From positions 1 through 32,106 of the forward strand of contig JALSIP010000015.1 in assembly GCA_026989875.1 (NCBI GenBank): DNA of 32,106 nucleotides, in the 5' to 3' direction. Every line of letters begins with the position of its first letter. The stretch's first letter is position 1. The stretch comes from an archaeon (lineage in GTDB: Archaea; Hydrothermarchaeota; Hydrothermarchaeia; Hydrothermarchaeales; BMS3B). The notes below the pieces were generated by a model, which was given only the letters and a program-made list of their open reading frames with translations, did not search any database and was not told where the DNA came from. The position numbers were made by a program, and so were the translations under genes. Positions 18,613 to 26,983 of the stretch are shown piece after piece.

Positions 18613-20045
18613 GGAGCGCTGTGATATTTGCACTGCTGCTTGCGCTGCAGGCTGTGCACGCCGCCACGGTGAGCATCAGCCAGCCCGGGGCAGACCCGGG
18701 CACTGTGATGAAGGGCAGGTACTTCACCATAACCGTCTCGGGGCTGAGCGGCAGCGGCACCGCCACGCTGATTCTTCCGACAGGGGTCACGGTGGAGGAG
18801 GGCACCACCAAGTCCTTCAGCTCAGGCAGTGTCTCCTGGACCACCGCGATAGCGAGCCAGACGCTGACGGGGCAGAAGGTTTACGTGAGCATAAGCACAG
18901 CGGGCAGCCCGGTAACCGCTGCCTCTGACCCCTTTGACATCGTGCTCCCCCCATCCTTAGAGCTGAGCGTTTATCCTGCTTCCTTTGTTGAGCCTTCGGG
19001 AGAGAAAACCCTGCAGCTCACCATCAGGAACTGGGGCGAGACCACCGCAAGGGACGTGAGTGTGAGGCTCTCCCTCCCCCGGGGCGTGAGCATAGCCACA
19101 GGAAGTGCCACCCAGAGCATCCCCACGATTCTCGGGGGTACAGGGGGGAACGGTGAGAGCAGGGGCATCTCCTGGGTGCTGAGCTTTGACAGTCCCTCAA
19201 ACGGCAGCATAGAGATAACGGTAACGCCCTCAAATGCCGAAACCAGGTCCGTGAGCGTGCCCGTGGTGGTGTACGGCGCCACCCAGACCCAGCCCGCCGG
19301 CACCGGCGGCGGGGGAGGCGGTGGCGGAGGCGCTGCTGCAGAGCTTCCCAACGTGAAGGAGATTCCGAAGATTCTTTCAGGAAGCCAGTACACCGTGAGC
19401 TTTGACTCCCGCCTGGTGCCGGGACTGGAGAGCGTGCAGATATTTGCAGCCGCTGACCAGTACCTGACCCGGCTGACGGTTGAGAGCTTCCTGAGAAAGC
19501 CGGACTGGGTGAACTTCGCCGAGCCGGAGGGCAGGGTTTACATTTACTACAGGATGAGCTACAGCAAACCGGAGACCTACGTGGAGAAGGCGAGGATACG
19601 CTTCAGGGTGAACGAGAGCTGGCTCAGGGAACAGGACATCAACCCGGAGAAGCTTGCGCTCTACAGGCTGAGCAGCTCCCGCACCTGGGAGCGTCTCTCA
19701 ACAAAGCCCGAGAGGGCGGGAGACGGCTACATAACCTTCTCTGCACTTTCCCCCGGCTTTAGCTGGTTTGCGGTGGCGGGGGAGCCGGGTACCGGCTTCA
19801 GGGACGTTTTCGCCGAGGAAGAGCGCAGCGTGCAGCAGTTGCCTGAGGAGGAGCAGGCTGGCGCAAAGGCTGAGGCTGAGCAGCAGCCTGCAGAGCTTGG
19901 CGCCGAGCTGCAGCCCCCGGCGCCGGAGGAGCAGCCCTCAGCGCCTGCGGGTGAGGAGGGCGAGAAGAAGCGCTGGATATGCGCTCCAGCGGCAGTGCTC
20001 TTAGCGCTGCTGCCGGCTGTGCTGGGAAGACGCATCCGCCTGTAG
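18609..20045 (+). CDS. Secreted PGF-pre-PGF domain protein with Gly-rich hinge, acidic stalk and C-terminal Cys-TM-Arg anchor
   Basis: Signal peptide MRSAVIFALLLALQAVHA; poly-Gly hinge GTGGGGGGGGGAAA; PGF-pre-PGF-like region (SGSQYTVSFDSRLVPGLESVQIF..VEKARIRFRVNESWLREQDINPEKLALYRL..WERLSTKP..YITFSALSPGFSWFAVAG); C-terminus KKRWICAPAAVLLALLPAVLGRRIRL. GTGA overlap with the giant gene. Confidence 0.88.
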   Translation: MRSAVIFALLLALQAVHAATVSISQPGADPGTVMKGRYFTITVSGLSGSGTATLILPTGVTVEEGTTKSFSSGSVSWTTAIASQTLTGQKVYVSISTAGSPVTAASDPFDIVLPPSLELSVYPASFVEPSGEKTLQLTIRNWGETTARDVSVRLSLPRGVSIATGSATQSIPTILGGTGGNGESRGISWVLSFDSPSNGSIEITVTPSNAETRSVSVPVVVYGATQTQPAGTGGGGGGGGGAAAELPNVKEIPKILSGSQYTVSFDSRLVPGLESVQIFAAADQYLTRLTVESFLRKPDWVNFAEPEGRVYIYYRMSYSKPETYVEKARIRFRVNESWLREQDINPEKLALYRLSSSRTWERLSTKPERAGDGYITFSALSPGFSWFAVAGEPGTGFRDVFAEEERSVQQLPEEEQAGAKAEAEQQPAELGAELQPPAPEEQPSAPAGEEGEKKRWICAPAAVLLALLPAVLGRRIRL

Positions 20046-20047
20046 CG

Positions 20048-22087
20048 TCATGCCTTCCCGGCAGCCTTTATCCTCTTTCCACACTTTATGTCAATGCACC
20101 TGAGAGTTCTGTTTTTGCCGGTGCCAATGCTGATCATCGGCAGCCCGCACTCACATTTCCTGTCCGTGGGCTCAATTCTTCCCCTCTGCAGCAGGGGAAA
20201 GGATACGCTGCACTGCGGATAGCCCTCGCACCCTATGAACCTCTTGCCGGTTTTTCTGGAGCGTACTATCCTGAGCTTCCCGCCGCACTCCGGGCACTCC
20301 CCCACCACCTCACTGCTCCTCTTGGTTTCAACGGCATCGCTCAGCCTGCTGCCAATTTCGCTCAGATGCTTCTTGAACTCTTCAATTATCCTCTCAAGCT
20401 CGGCTCTTGCCTCTGCCAGTGTCTTCTCAGGGTCCTCCTCGCCGCTCTGTATCTTCTCAAGCTTCTCCTCAAATCTTCTCGTGAGCTCTTCGCTGATTAT
20501 CTCAGGAACGTGCTTCTCAAGAGCCTCAATCACGCTCATGCCTATGGGGGTTACGCGAATCTGCACCCCTGTTATGTACTCCCTCCTGTACAGCGTGTCC
20601 ACGATATCAGCCCTGGTAGCCTTGGTGCCCAGCCCCCTGCGCTCCAGCTCTGCAACTAAGGTGGCGGGGTTGTAGCGTCTCGGCGGCTCGGTTTCGCCCT
20701 CTTCAAGCGCAACCCTCTCAACCTTCAGGGCATCTCCCCGCTCAAGCTCCGGCAGGCGGTGCTCCTCGGGTCTGCCGTAGGGGTAGATGCTCCTCCAGCC
20801 GGGCTCAAGGGTGCTCTGCAGGGTGAACCTGAAGCTCTCACCCTCTATGTCAACCTCGGCATCCAGCACGAGCCGCCTGCACGGCTCTGCAAAACACGCC
20901 AGAAACCTGCGCACAATAAGCTCGTACAGCTTCGCCTCACCCGCGGGAAGCTTCTTTGGCATAGCCCCCGTGGGGTAAATTGCAGGGTGCGCCGGGTCGT
21001 CCTTGCCGCCCTGGCGGGGTCTGAGCTTCTCCCGCTTCAGCAGCCCCTCTGCAGCCTCCCTGAAGTCGGGATTCGCCGCAAGCTCCTGGATGATTCTCCT
21101 GTAGCCTATGGTGGGGGGGAGCTTCTGGGAGGAGGTTCTGGGGTAGGAGATGTATCCGCTCTCGTAGAGGTTCTGGGCGAGGTCCTGGCACTGCTTGGGG
21201 CTGAGGCGCAGGTGTCTGTAAGCTTCGCCCTGCAGCGTGCCCAGGTCAAAGGGCGGCGGGGGGCGCTGCTCCACCTCCCTGCGCTCCAGCTTCATGACCC
21301 TTGCCTCCTTTGCATCTTTCAGCCTGCTGTACAGTGCCTCTGCACGCGAGCGCTCCTTTATCCTGCCCTCAGCATGAGCCGCCTTTATCCTGCTCCTCTC
21401 TGCCAGGAGCGAAGCGCTGAGCACCCAGAACTTCTCCGGCTTGAAGCTGGCGATTTCCCTCTCCCGCTGCACCAGTATCGCCAGGGCGGGTGTCTGAACC
21501 CTGCCCGCCGAGAAGGTGATGAAGCGCTTTGAGCTCTTCTTCACGGCGTCGGTGAGCGCTCTGGAGGTGTTGATGCCCCAGTACCAGTCCATTATGTGCC
21601 TGGCTTCGCCAGCCTTTACCAGCAGCAGGTCAACCTCTGCCAGGTCCCTGTAGGCTCTGAGTATGTCCACCCTGGTTAAAGCGGAGAAGCGCATTCTCCT
21701 GGCGCTGGTGGCTGAGCATGCGAATCTGAGAGCGTTGTAGCCGAGCAGCTCCCCCTCTATGTCGTAGTCTGTGGCGATTATGAACCTGTCCACCTTCTTA
21801 GAGAGCTCTTCAAGCAGGCGGATGTAGGCTCTGGTGTAGCCCTTGCCCTTCTCTATCTCGTACAGCGGTGCCCACTCCACATCAAAAACCGGATAGCTGC
21901 GGGAGCTCTTCTTCTCCCTGAGGGAGTACAGATGCCCCGCCGCGCTTGCCACGTAAATGGTTTCGCCGTTCACCCTTAGCTCGTAGTAGCTGACCCTGCC
22001 CACGCGCCGTGTCCTGCAGCTATCGGATAGAGCATAGGCTATGCGCCTGCTCACCTTTGGCTTCTCGGTTATTATCAGCGTCCCCAT
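20048..22087 (-). CDS. topA: DNA topoisomerase I (archaeal TopA, type IA) with C-terminal zinc ribbons
   Basis: MGTLIITEKPKVSRRIAYALSD; ATDYDIEGELLGYNAL; SAGRVQTPALAILVQRE; SYPRTSSQKLP; C-terminal CPECGGKL..FIGCEGYPQCSVSFPL and CECGLPM..LRCIDIKCGK. Start set at the internal ATG 22087; the upstream extension of the listed ORF is not protein-like. Confidence 0.95.
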   Translation of the reverse strand: MGTLIITEKPKVSRRIAYALSDSCRTRRVGRVSYYELRVNGETIYVASAAGHLYSLREKKSSRSYPVFDVEWAPLYEIEKGKGYTRAYIRLLEELSKKVDRFIIATDYDIEGELLGYNALRFACSATSARRMRFSALTRVDILRAYRDLAEVDLLLVKAGEARHIMDWYWGINTSRALTDAVKKSSKRFITFSAGRVQTPALAILVQREREIASFKPEKFWVLSASLLAERSRIKAAHAEGRIKERSRAEALYSRLKDAKEARVMKLERREVEQRPPPPFDLGTLQGEAYRHLRLSPKQCQDLAQNLYESGYISYPRTSSQKLPPTIGYRRIIQELAANPDFREAAEGLLKREKLRPRQGGKDDPAHPAIYPTGAMPKKLPAGEAKLYELIVRRFLACFAEPCRRLVLDAEVDIEGESFRFTLQSTLEPGWRSIYPYGRPEEHRLPELERGDALKVERVALEEGETEPPRRYNPATLVAELERRGLGTKATRADIVDTLYRREYITGVQIRVTPIGMSVIEALEKHVPEIISEELTRRFEEKLEKIQSGEEDPEKTLAEARAELERIIEEFKKHLSEIGSRLSDAVETKRSSEVVGECPECGGKLRIVRSRKTGKRFIGCEGYPQCSVSFPLLQRGRIEPTDRKCECGLPMISIGTGKNRTLRCIDIKCGKRIKAAGKA

Positions 22088-22156
22088 GCGGCTGCCTCGG
22101 GGAAAAATTTTTAATCTTAGAGTGCCACCCCTCACAAGTATCAATAATGTTGACGG

Positions 22157-23326
22157 GTGCTTGTTATGAGGTACGCGGAGCGTCTGAACAGGTTGCCGCC
22201 CTACCTGTTCGCGGAGCTTGACAGGAAGGTGGAGGAGAAGAGGAGGCAGGGTGTGGATATAATAAGCTTCGGTGTGGGCGACCCTGACATGCCCACGCCA
22301 GAGCACATCGTAAGAGCCGCCTGCGAGGCTGCCGGGAAGCCCGAGAACCACCGCTATCCGAGCTATGAGGGGAAGCTGAGCTACAGGCAGGCGGTGGCGG
22401 AGAGGTTTGAGAGGGACTTCGGGGTGAAGCTTGACCCGGAGAGGGAGGTTATAGCGCTCATTGGCTCAAAGGAGGGTGTGCACAACATACACTTCGCCTT
22501 TGTTGACCCCGGGGATGTGGTGCTCTGTCCATGCCCCGCATACCCGGTGTACAGAACAGGCACCCTCTTCGCAGGCGGGGTGCCGGAGATTCTGCCTCTG
22601 AGAGCCGAGCGGGGCTTCCTGCCGGACCTCTGGGAGGTGCCGGAGAAGAGGCTCAGGCGGGCGAGGATGCTGTGGATAAACTACCCCAACAACCCCACGG
22701 CGGCGGTGGCGGAGCTGGACTTCTACAGGGAGGTGGTGGACTTCGCAGAAGAGCACGGGCTGATCGTGTGCTCGGATGAGGCTTACGCAAGCATAGCCTT
22801 TGACGGGTACAGGGTGAGGAGCTTCCTGGAGGCGGAGGGCGCTATGGAGGTGGGGGTGGTGATAAACTCCCTCTCAAAGACCTACAGCATGACAGGCTGG
22901 AGAATCGCCTACGCCTGCGGCAGCGAGGAGGTGATTGAGGGGCTGAAGAAGGTTAAGACCAACGTTGACAGCGGGGCTTCGGGAATTATTCAGGATGCGG
23001 CGATTGCAGCGCTCACAGGACCGCAGGACTGCGTGAGGGAGGCGGTGGCAGAGTACCAGAGACGCAGGGATGCGCTGGTGGAGGGGCTGAGAAGGCTGGG
23101 GTTCAGCGTGGACAAGCCGAAGGCTACCTTCTACCTGTGGCTCAGGGTGCCGGGCGGCGACTCCATGGCTTTCGCGGAGAGGCTGCTTGAGGTGGGGGTG
23201 GTGGTCACTCCAGGCGTGGGCTTCGGAGAGCACGGCGAGGGCTACGTGAGGTTTGCGCTGACCCAGCCGGTGGAGAGAATCAGAGAAGCGGTGGAGAGGA
23301 TGGAGGAGGCTGGTCTGGCAGAGTGA
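22157..23326 (+). CDS. dapL: LL-diaminopimelate aminotransferase-like class I/II PLP aminotransferase
   Basis: YAERLNRLPPYLFAELDRKVEEKRRQGVDIISFGVGDPDMPTPEHIV, NYPNNPTAAVA, SLSKTYSMTGWRIAYACG, YLWLRVPGG. Start GTG 22157 or ATG 22166. Confidence 0.9.
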   Translation: MLVMRYAERLNRLPPYLFAELDRKVEEKRRQGVDIISFGVGDPDMPTPEHIVRAACEAAGKPENHRYPSYEGKLSYRQAVAERFERDFGVKLDPEREVIALIGSKEGVHNIHFAFVDPGDVVLCPCPAYPVYRTGTLFAGGVPEILPLRAERGFLPDLWEVPEKRLRRARMLWINYPNNPTAAVAELDFYREVVDFAEEHGLIVCSDEAYASIAFDGYRVRSFLEAEGAMEVGVVINSLSKTYSMTGWRIAYACGSEEVIEGLKKVKTNVDSGASGIIQDAAIAALTGPQDCVREAVAEYQRRRDALVEGLRRLGFSVDKPKATFYLWLRVPGGDSMAFAERLLEVGVVVTPGVGFGEHGEGYVRFALTQPVERIREAVERMEEAGLAE

Positions 23327-23410
23327 TGGGCATGCTGCTGGCTTAGCATGCTCGGTAAATGCCGGCATTGGATATTTGTTGGCATTTGTTAACACAATCA
23401 TATACTTGCG

Positions 23411-24451
23411 ATGAACATCGCAATACTTAGCAGATGGAATGCTACATGCGGGGTTTCCATGCATGCTGAGCTTGTAGGGAGGGAGTTCCTGAAGATGGGG
23501 GATGATATAACCGTGTTTGCTCCCTACGTTGAGAGCGCAGACCGCTGGTGGCATCACAGGCTGATAAAGGAGGATGAGAGCTACGTGGTGCGCTGCTACG
23601 AGGAGGTGGACCCTCAGGGGAGAGGCGGCAGGATAGACATCCCCAGAGTGCTGGAGCACGAGTTTGATGCCCTCATCGTGGAGTCCTACGCCAGCCTGCC
23701 CTACGCCGATGTGGAGAGGCTTGCGGGGGAGGTGGATGCAGAGGTGCTGCTGGTGGTGCATGAGGGCGGCGCAGAGCAGCTCAGGTACACCTCCTTGGAG
23801 GTCTTTGACAGGGTGGTGGTGTTTGATGAGCGCTACGTGCGGGAGGTGCTCGCCGGCAGGGTGCCTGCGGAGAGGGTTGCCATTGTCCCCTTCCCCTGCC
23901 ACCCGGTGTCCCGGGGTAAGGGGCGGAGAAGGCGAGGGGGCAAGCTGAGGTTCTTCTCCTTCGGCAGGCAGCCCGTGAAGGAGTATGCCCCCTACATCGC
24001 CGCCCTTGACAGGCTGAGCGAGAGCTATGAGCTGGAGTACCTGGTGGTCAGAGCAGACGAGCACCGCATAGAGGCTGAGAGGGACTGGCTGATTCAGAGG
24101 CACCAGAGGCTTGACACGTCGCAGATTTACGAGTACCTGCACAGCGCGGATGTGCACCTCCTGCCCAAGGGCGGCACCCACTACGTGGTGGTGTCCTCAA
24201 CCCTGTGCCAGTGCCTCGGTGCCCTCTGCCCCACGGTGGCTCCAGCCACCAGGCACTTTGAGATGCTGCCCAGCAGGAATGGTGTCTCGCCGGTGGTGCT
24301 GTACAGCAGCGTGGACGAGCTGGTGGCGAAGCTGAGAAGGCTGGTGGAGGATGACGACTTCAGGGCTGGCGTGCTCAGGATGGCGGAGGAGTATGTGAGG
24401 CAGAACAGCTCGGAGAGGGTCGCCAGAAGGCTCAAGCAGCTCATGGCATGA
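23411..24451 (+). CDS. GT4-like glycosyltransferase (group 1 family)
   Basis: N-terminal MNIAILSRWNATCGVSMHAELVGREFLKMGDDITVFAPY; KLRFFSFGRQPVKEYAPYIAAL; C-terminal donor-binding-like region. Confidence 0.82.
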   Translation: MNIAILSRWNATCGVSMHAELVGREFLKMGDDITVFAPYVESADRWWHHRLIKEDESYVVRCYEEVDPQGRGGRIDIPRVLEHEFDALIVESYASLPYADVERLAGEVDAEVLLVVHEGGAEQLRYTSLEVFDRVVVFDERYVREVLAGRVPAERVAIVPFPCHPVSRGKGRRRRGGKLRFFSFGRQPVKEYAPYIAALDRLSESYELEYLVVRADEHRIEAERDWLIQRHQRLDTSQIYEYLHSADVHLLPKGGTHYVVVSSTLCQCLGALCPTVAPATRHFEMLPSRNGVSPVVLYSSVDELVAKLRRLVEDDDFRAGVLRMAEEYVRQNSSERVARRLKQLMA

Positions 24452-24454
24452 GCT
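24438..24454. repeat. Near-perfect palindrome spanning two convergent stop codons
   Basis: AGCTCATG-g-CATGAGCT. It encodes L-M-A-stop on + and L-M-P-stop on -. Confidence 0.85.
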
Positions 24455-25121
24455 CACGCCGGTAAACCCTGTGCCTGAGCTGGCGAATCTCCTCGGTAAC
24501 GTCTATCTGCTGAGGGCAGACCGCCCTGCAGGTGCCGCAGGTGGTGCACAGGTAGAGTCCCTCGCTCACCGCTATGCCGAGACGGTCAAGCACATCCCTG
24601 GGGTCGTGCACGAATCTGCTGAGCAGCCGGAAGAGCGCAGGTCCAGCGAACTCCTTGGTGTGGGTGTGGGCTGGGCAGGAGCTCATGCAGCACCAGCACT
24701 CTATGCATGCCTTCGGCTTCTCCAGCGCCCTGAGCCTTGAGAGCTCAATCCTCTCCACACCTCCCGGGGTGCTGCCGCCTCTGTGCAGGTAGGGGCGGAG
24801 GGAGGCTATCCTGGGTCTGGCGCTCTGCAGAGCCACAGCCAAGTCCTTTATCACGGGCAGGTTCCTGAGGGGCTCAAGGAGCATTCCATCTTCCACGTCT
24901 GTCCTGCACGCCAGAACTGGCTTGCGGTTCGCCAGCACGGCGCAGGAGCCGCACTGCCCCGCCCTGCAGGAGCTCCTGTAGGCTATGTTGGCGCCGTAGC
25001 GCTCGTTTATCTGCTGGAGCGCATCTATTATCTTCATGTGGGGGTGATGCTCCACCTCGTAGCTCTCGTAGCGTGGCTTTTCATCAACCTGCGGGTTGTA
25101 CCTGAAGATTGTGAGCCTCAT
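24441..25121 (-). CDS. Fumarate reductase / succinate dehydrogenase iron-sulfur subunit
   Basis: SSCRAGQCGSCAVLANRKPVLACRTDV ([2Fe-2S]); CIECWCCMSSCPAH and CTTCGTCRAVCPQQI cluster motifs. Follows the flavoprotein gene. Confidence 0.92.
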   Translation of the reverse strand: MRLTIFRYNPQVDEKPRYESYEVEHHPHMKIIDALQQINERYGANIAYRSSCRAGQCGSCAVLANRKPVLACRTDVEDGMLLEPLRNLPVIKDLAVALQSARPRIASLRPYLHRGGSTPGGVERIELSRLRALEKPKACIECWCCMSSCPAHTHTKEFAGPALFRLLSRFVHDPRDVLDRLGIAVSEGLYLCTTCGTCRAVCPQQIDVTEEIRQLRHRVYRRELMP

Positions 25122-25133
25122 GCTTGTGCCTCC

Positions 25134-26822
25134 TCAGGGTGGCATCTTGGTGATAACGGGATCAGCCGTGCGCAGCAGCATCCCTCCATCCGCCCTGCTC
25201 ACCACGATGTTCTTCACCCACCTGGGGTCCTCTTCGGGATAGTCGCTGCGGTAGTGGGCGCCCCTGCTCTCTGTGCGGAGAAGCGCGCTCCTGGCAATCA
25301 TCTCAGCCACCAGAAGCATGTTCTCCAGCTCAACCGCCGTAAGAAGCTGCAGGTTGTACCTGAGCCCGCTCTCAACGCCCACCTGCTCAACACGCTGCCT
25401 GAGCTCTGAAATCTTCCTGAGGGCTTCTTCAAGGCTCTGCCTGCTCCTGATTATCCCCACCTTCTCCCACATCACCCGCTGAAGCTCCGCACGCAGGGTG
25501 TAGGGAAGCTCACCCTTGCCTGACTCAAAGCGGTAGATTCTGCGGTGCTCTTCTTCAAGGGCTGCGGTGTCTATCCTTGCGTGGCTCCTCTTAGATGCCG
25601 TCAGGGCTGCACTTCTGCCGGCAATCGCCCCGAAGACCTGGGTCTCAGCTAAGGAGTTGCCGCCAAGGCGATTGGCGCCGTGCACCCCGCCGGCGCACTC
25701 GCCGCAGGCGAAGAGGTTGGGCACCGAAGAGCGGCACTCGGGGTCTATCCTCACGCCGCCCATGAAGTGGTGGGCGCTCGGAGAAACCTGCATGGGCTCC
25801 CTCCTGATGTCCACCCCAACGTCTAAGTACTGGGAGAGCATGGTGCCCAGCTTCTGCTCTATGACCTCGTCGGGTACGTGGGTGACGTCCAGGTAAACAC
25901 CCCCGTGCTCCGTCCCCCTGCCCTCCGCTATCTCCCTGTATATCGCCTTGGTTACCACGTCCCGGGTGGAGAGCTCAGCCCTCTCCTGGTCGTACCTGAG
26001 CATGAAGCGCTCTCCTAAGGCGTTGTAGAGCTTGCCGCCTTCACCTCGCACCGCCTCTGTAACGAGCAGCCCGCTGGCGGAGGGCGGATAAACCATGCCC
26101 GTGGGGTGAAACTGAACCATCTCCATGTCTATGAGCTCGGCGCCCGCGTTGTAGGCGAGGGCGTAGCCGTCCCCGGTCTTCTGGAAGGGGTTGGTGGTTA
26201 TCGCGTAAACCCTCCCCGCACCGCCAGTTGCAAGTACCACCGCCTTTGCTCTGAAGAGCAGAAACCTGCCGTGTATCAGGTCAAGACCCGTCGCACCCGC
26301 AACGGCGCCGTCCGCCAGGAGAAGCCTGGTGATGGCTACCTCTTCAAGCACGTCTATGCCGAGGCGGTAAACCTCCTCCTTGAGGGCGCTCATCATCTCG
26401 TGCCCTGTCCTGTCGCCCCTGTGCACGGTGCGTCTGAACCTCTGACCGCCGAAGTAGCGCTGGTCGTACTTCTCCGGCTCAACACGGTCAAACACCGCCC
26501 CGAACCTCTCAAGCTCTATCAGACGCTCGGGCGCATGCTCCACAAGAATTTCAACCAGCTTCTGGTTGTTCAGCCACCTGCCGCCTATGATGGTGTCCTC
26601 AAAGTGGTGCTCCCGGCTGTCAGAGGGGTCAACAAAGCTGAAAGCGGCGTTGTAACCACCTTCTGCCATAACCGTGCAGCCGCTCCTGCCGAAGAGCCCC
26701 TTGACAACCACCAGAACGTCGGCACCATGCCTCCTCGCCTCTATGGCGGCTCTCGCACCGGCGCCGCCGCCTCCTACCACCAGCACGTCGCACTGGTAAA
26801 CATCGTCAACAAGCTCCGGCAT
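25134..26822 (-). CDS. Fumarate reductase / succinate dehydrogenase flavoprotein subunit
   Basis: CDVLVVGGGGAGARAAIEARRHGADVLVV; REHHFEDTIIGGRWLNNQKLV; HRGDRTGHEMM; FHPTGMVYPPSASGLLVTEAVRGEGG; NLFACGECAGGVHGANRLGGNSLAETQVFG; HYRSDYPEEDP. Confidence 0.95.
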   Translation of the reverse strand: MPELVDDVYQCDVLVVGGGGAGARAAIEARRHGADVLVVVKGLFGRSGCTVMAEGGYNAAFSFVDPSDSREHHFEDTIIGGRWLNNQKLVEILVEHAPERLIELERFGAVFDRVEPEKYDQRYFGGQRFRRTVHRGDRTGHEMMSALKEEVYRLGIDVLEEVAITRLLLADGAVAGATGLDLIHGRFLLFRAKAVVLATGGAGRVYAITTNPFQKTGDGYALAYNAGAELIDMEMVQFHPTGMVYPPSASGLLVTEAVRGEGGKLYNALGERFMLRYDQERAELSTRDVVTKAIYREIAEGRGTEHGGVYLDVTHVPDEVIEQKLGTMLSQYLDVGVDIRREPMQVSPSAHHFMGGVRIDPECRSSVPNLFACGECAGGVHGANRLGGNSLAETQVFGAIAGRSAALTASKRSHARIDTAALEEEHRRIYRFESGKGELPYTLRAELQRVMWEKVGIIRSRQSLEEALRKISELRQRVEQVGVESGLRYNLQLLTAVELENMLLVAEMIARSALLRTESRGAHYRSDYPEEDPRWVKNIVVSRADGGMLLRTADPVITKMPP

Positions 26823-26849
26823 CGCAGAACCTCGCCAACTGATGCGAGG

Positions 26850-26898
26850 TTATCAAAGGGAAAGATTCCAAAAAAATTATCAAAGGTTACCCGTAACC
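26850..26898. promoter_or_regulatory. Divergent promoter region, fumarate reductase operon / tRNA-Lys
   Basis: TTATCAAAGG repeated at 26850-26859 and 26877-26886, plus inverted repeat GGTTAC-cc-GTAACC at 26885-26898. Confidence 0.45.
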
Positions 26899-26908
26899 AA
26901 TGCCATCC

Positions 26909-26983
26909 GGGCCCGTAACTCAGTCTGGCTAGAGTGGCTGGCTCTTAACCAGTTAGTCGCGGGTTCAAATCCCGTCGGGCCCG
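26909..26983 (+). tRNA. tRNA-Lys (anticodon CTT)
   Basis: Cloverleaf folded by eye: acceptor GGGCCCG/CGGGCCC; D stem ACTC/GAGT; anticodon stem-loop GCTGG-CTCTTAA-CCAGT; T arm GCGGG-TTCAAAT-CCCGT; discriminator G. CCA is not encoded and no intron is seen. Confidence 0.95.

Noticed and set aside
19300-19335. GGC/GGA-rich low-complexity run as a possible repeat element
   Set aside because: It encodes the in-frame poly-Gly hinge commonly seen before PGF-pre-PGF-like domains; no independent repeat needed.
22088-22351. N-terminal extension of the TopA ORF (MVLGLPGSLAGG...)
   Set aside because: Conserved TopA begins at MGTLIITEKPK (22087). The extension overlaps the divergent promoter and the start of the dapL-like gene.
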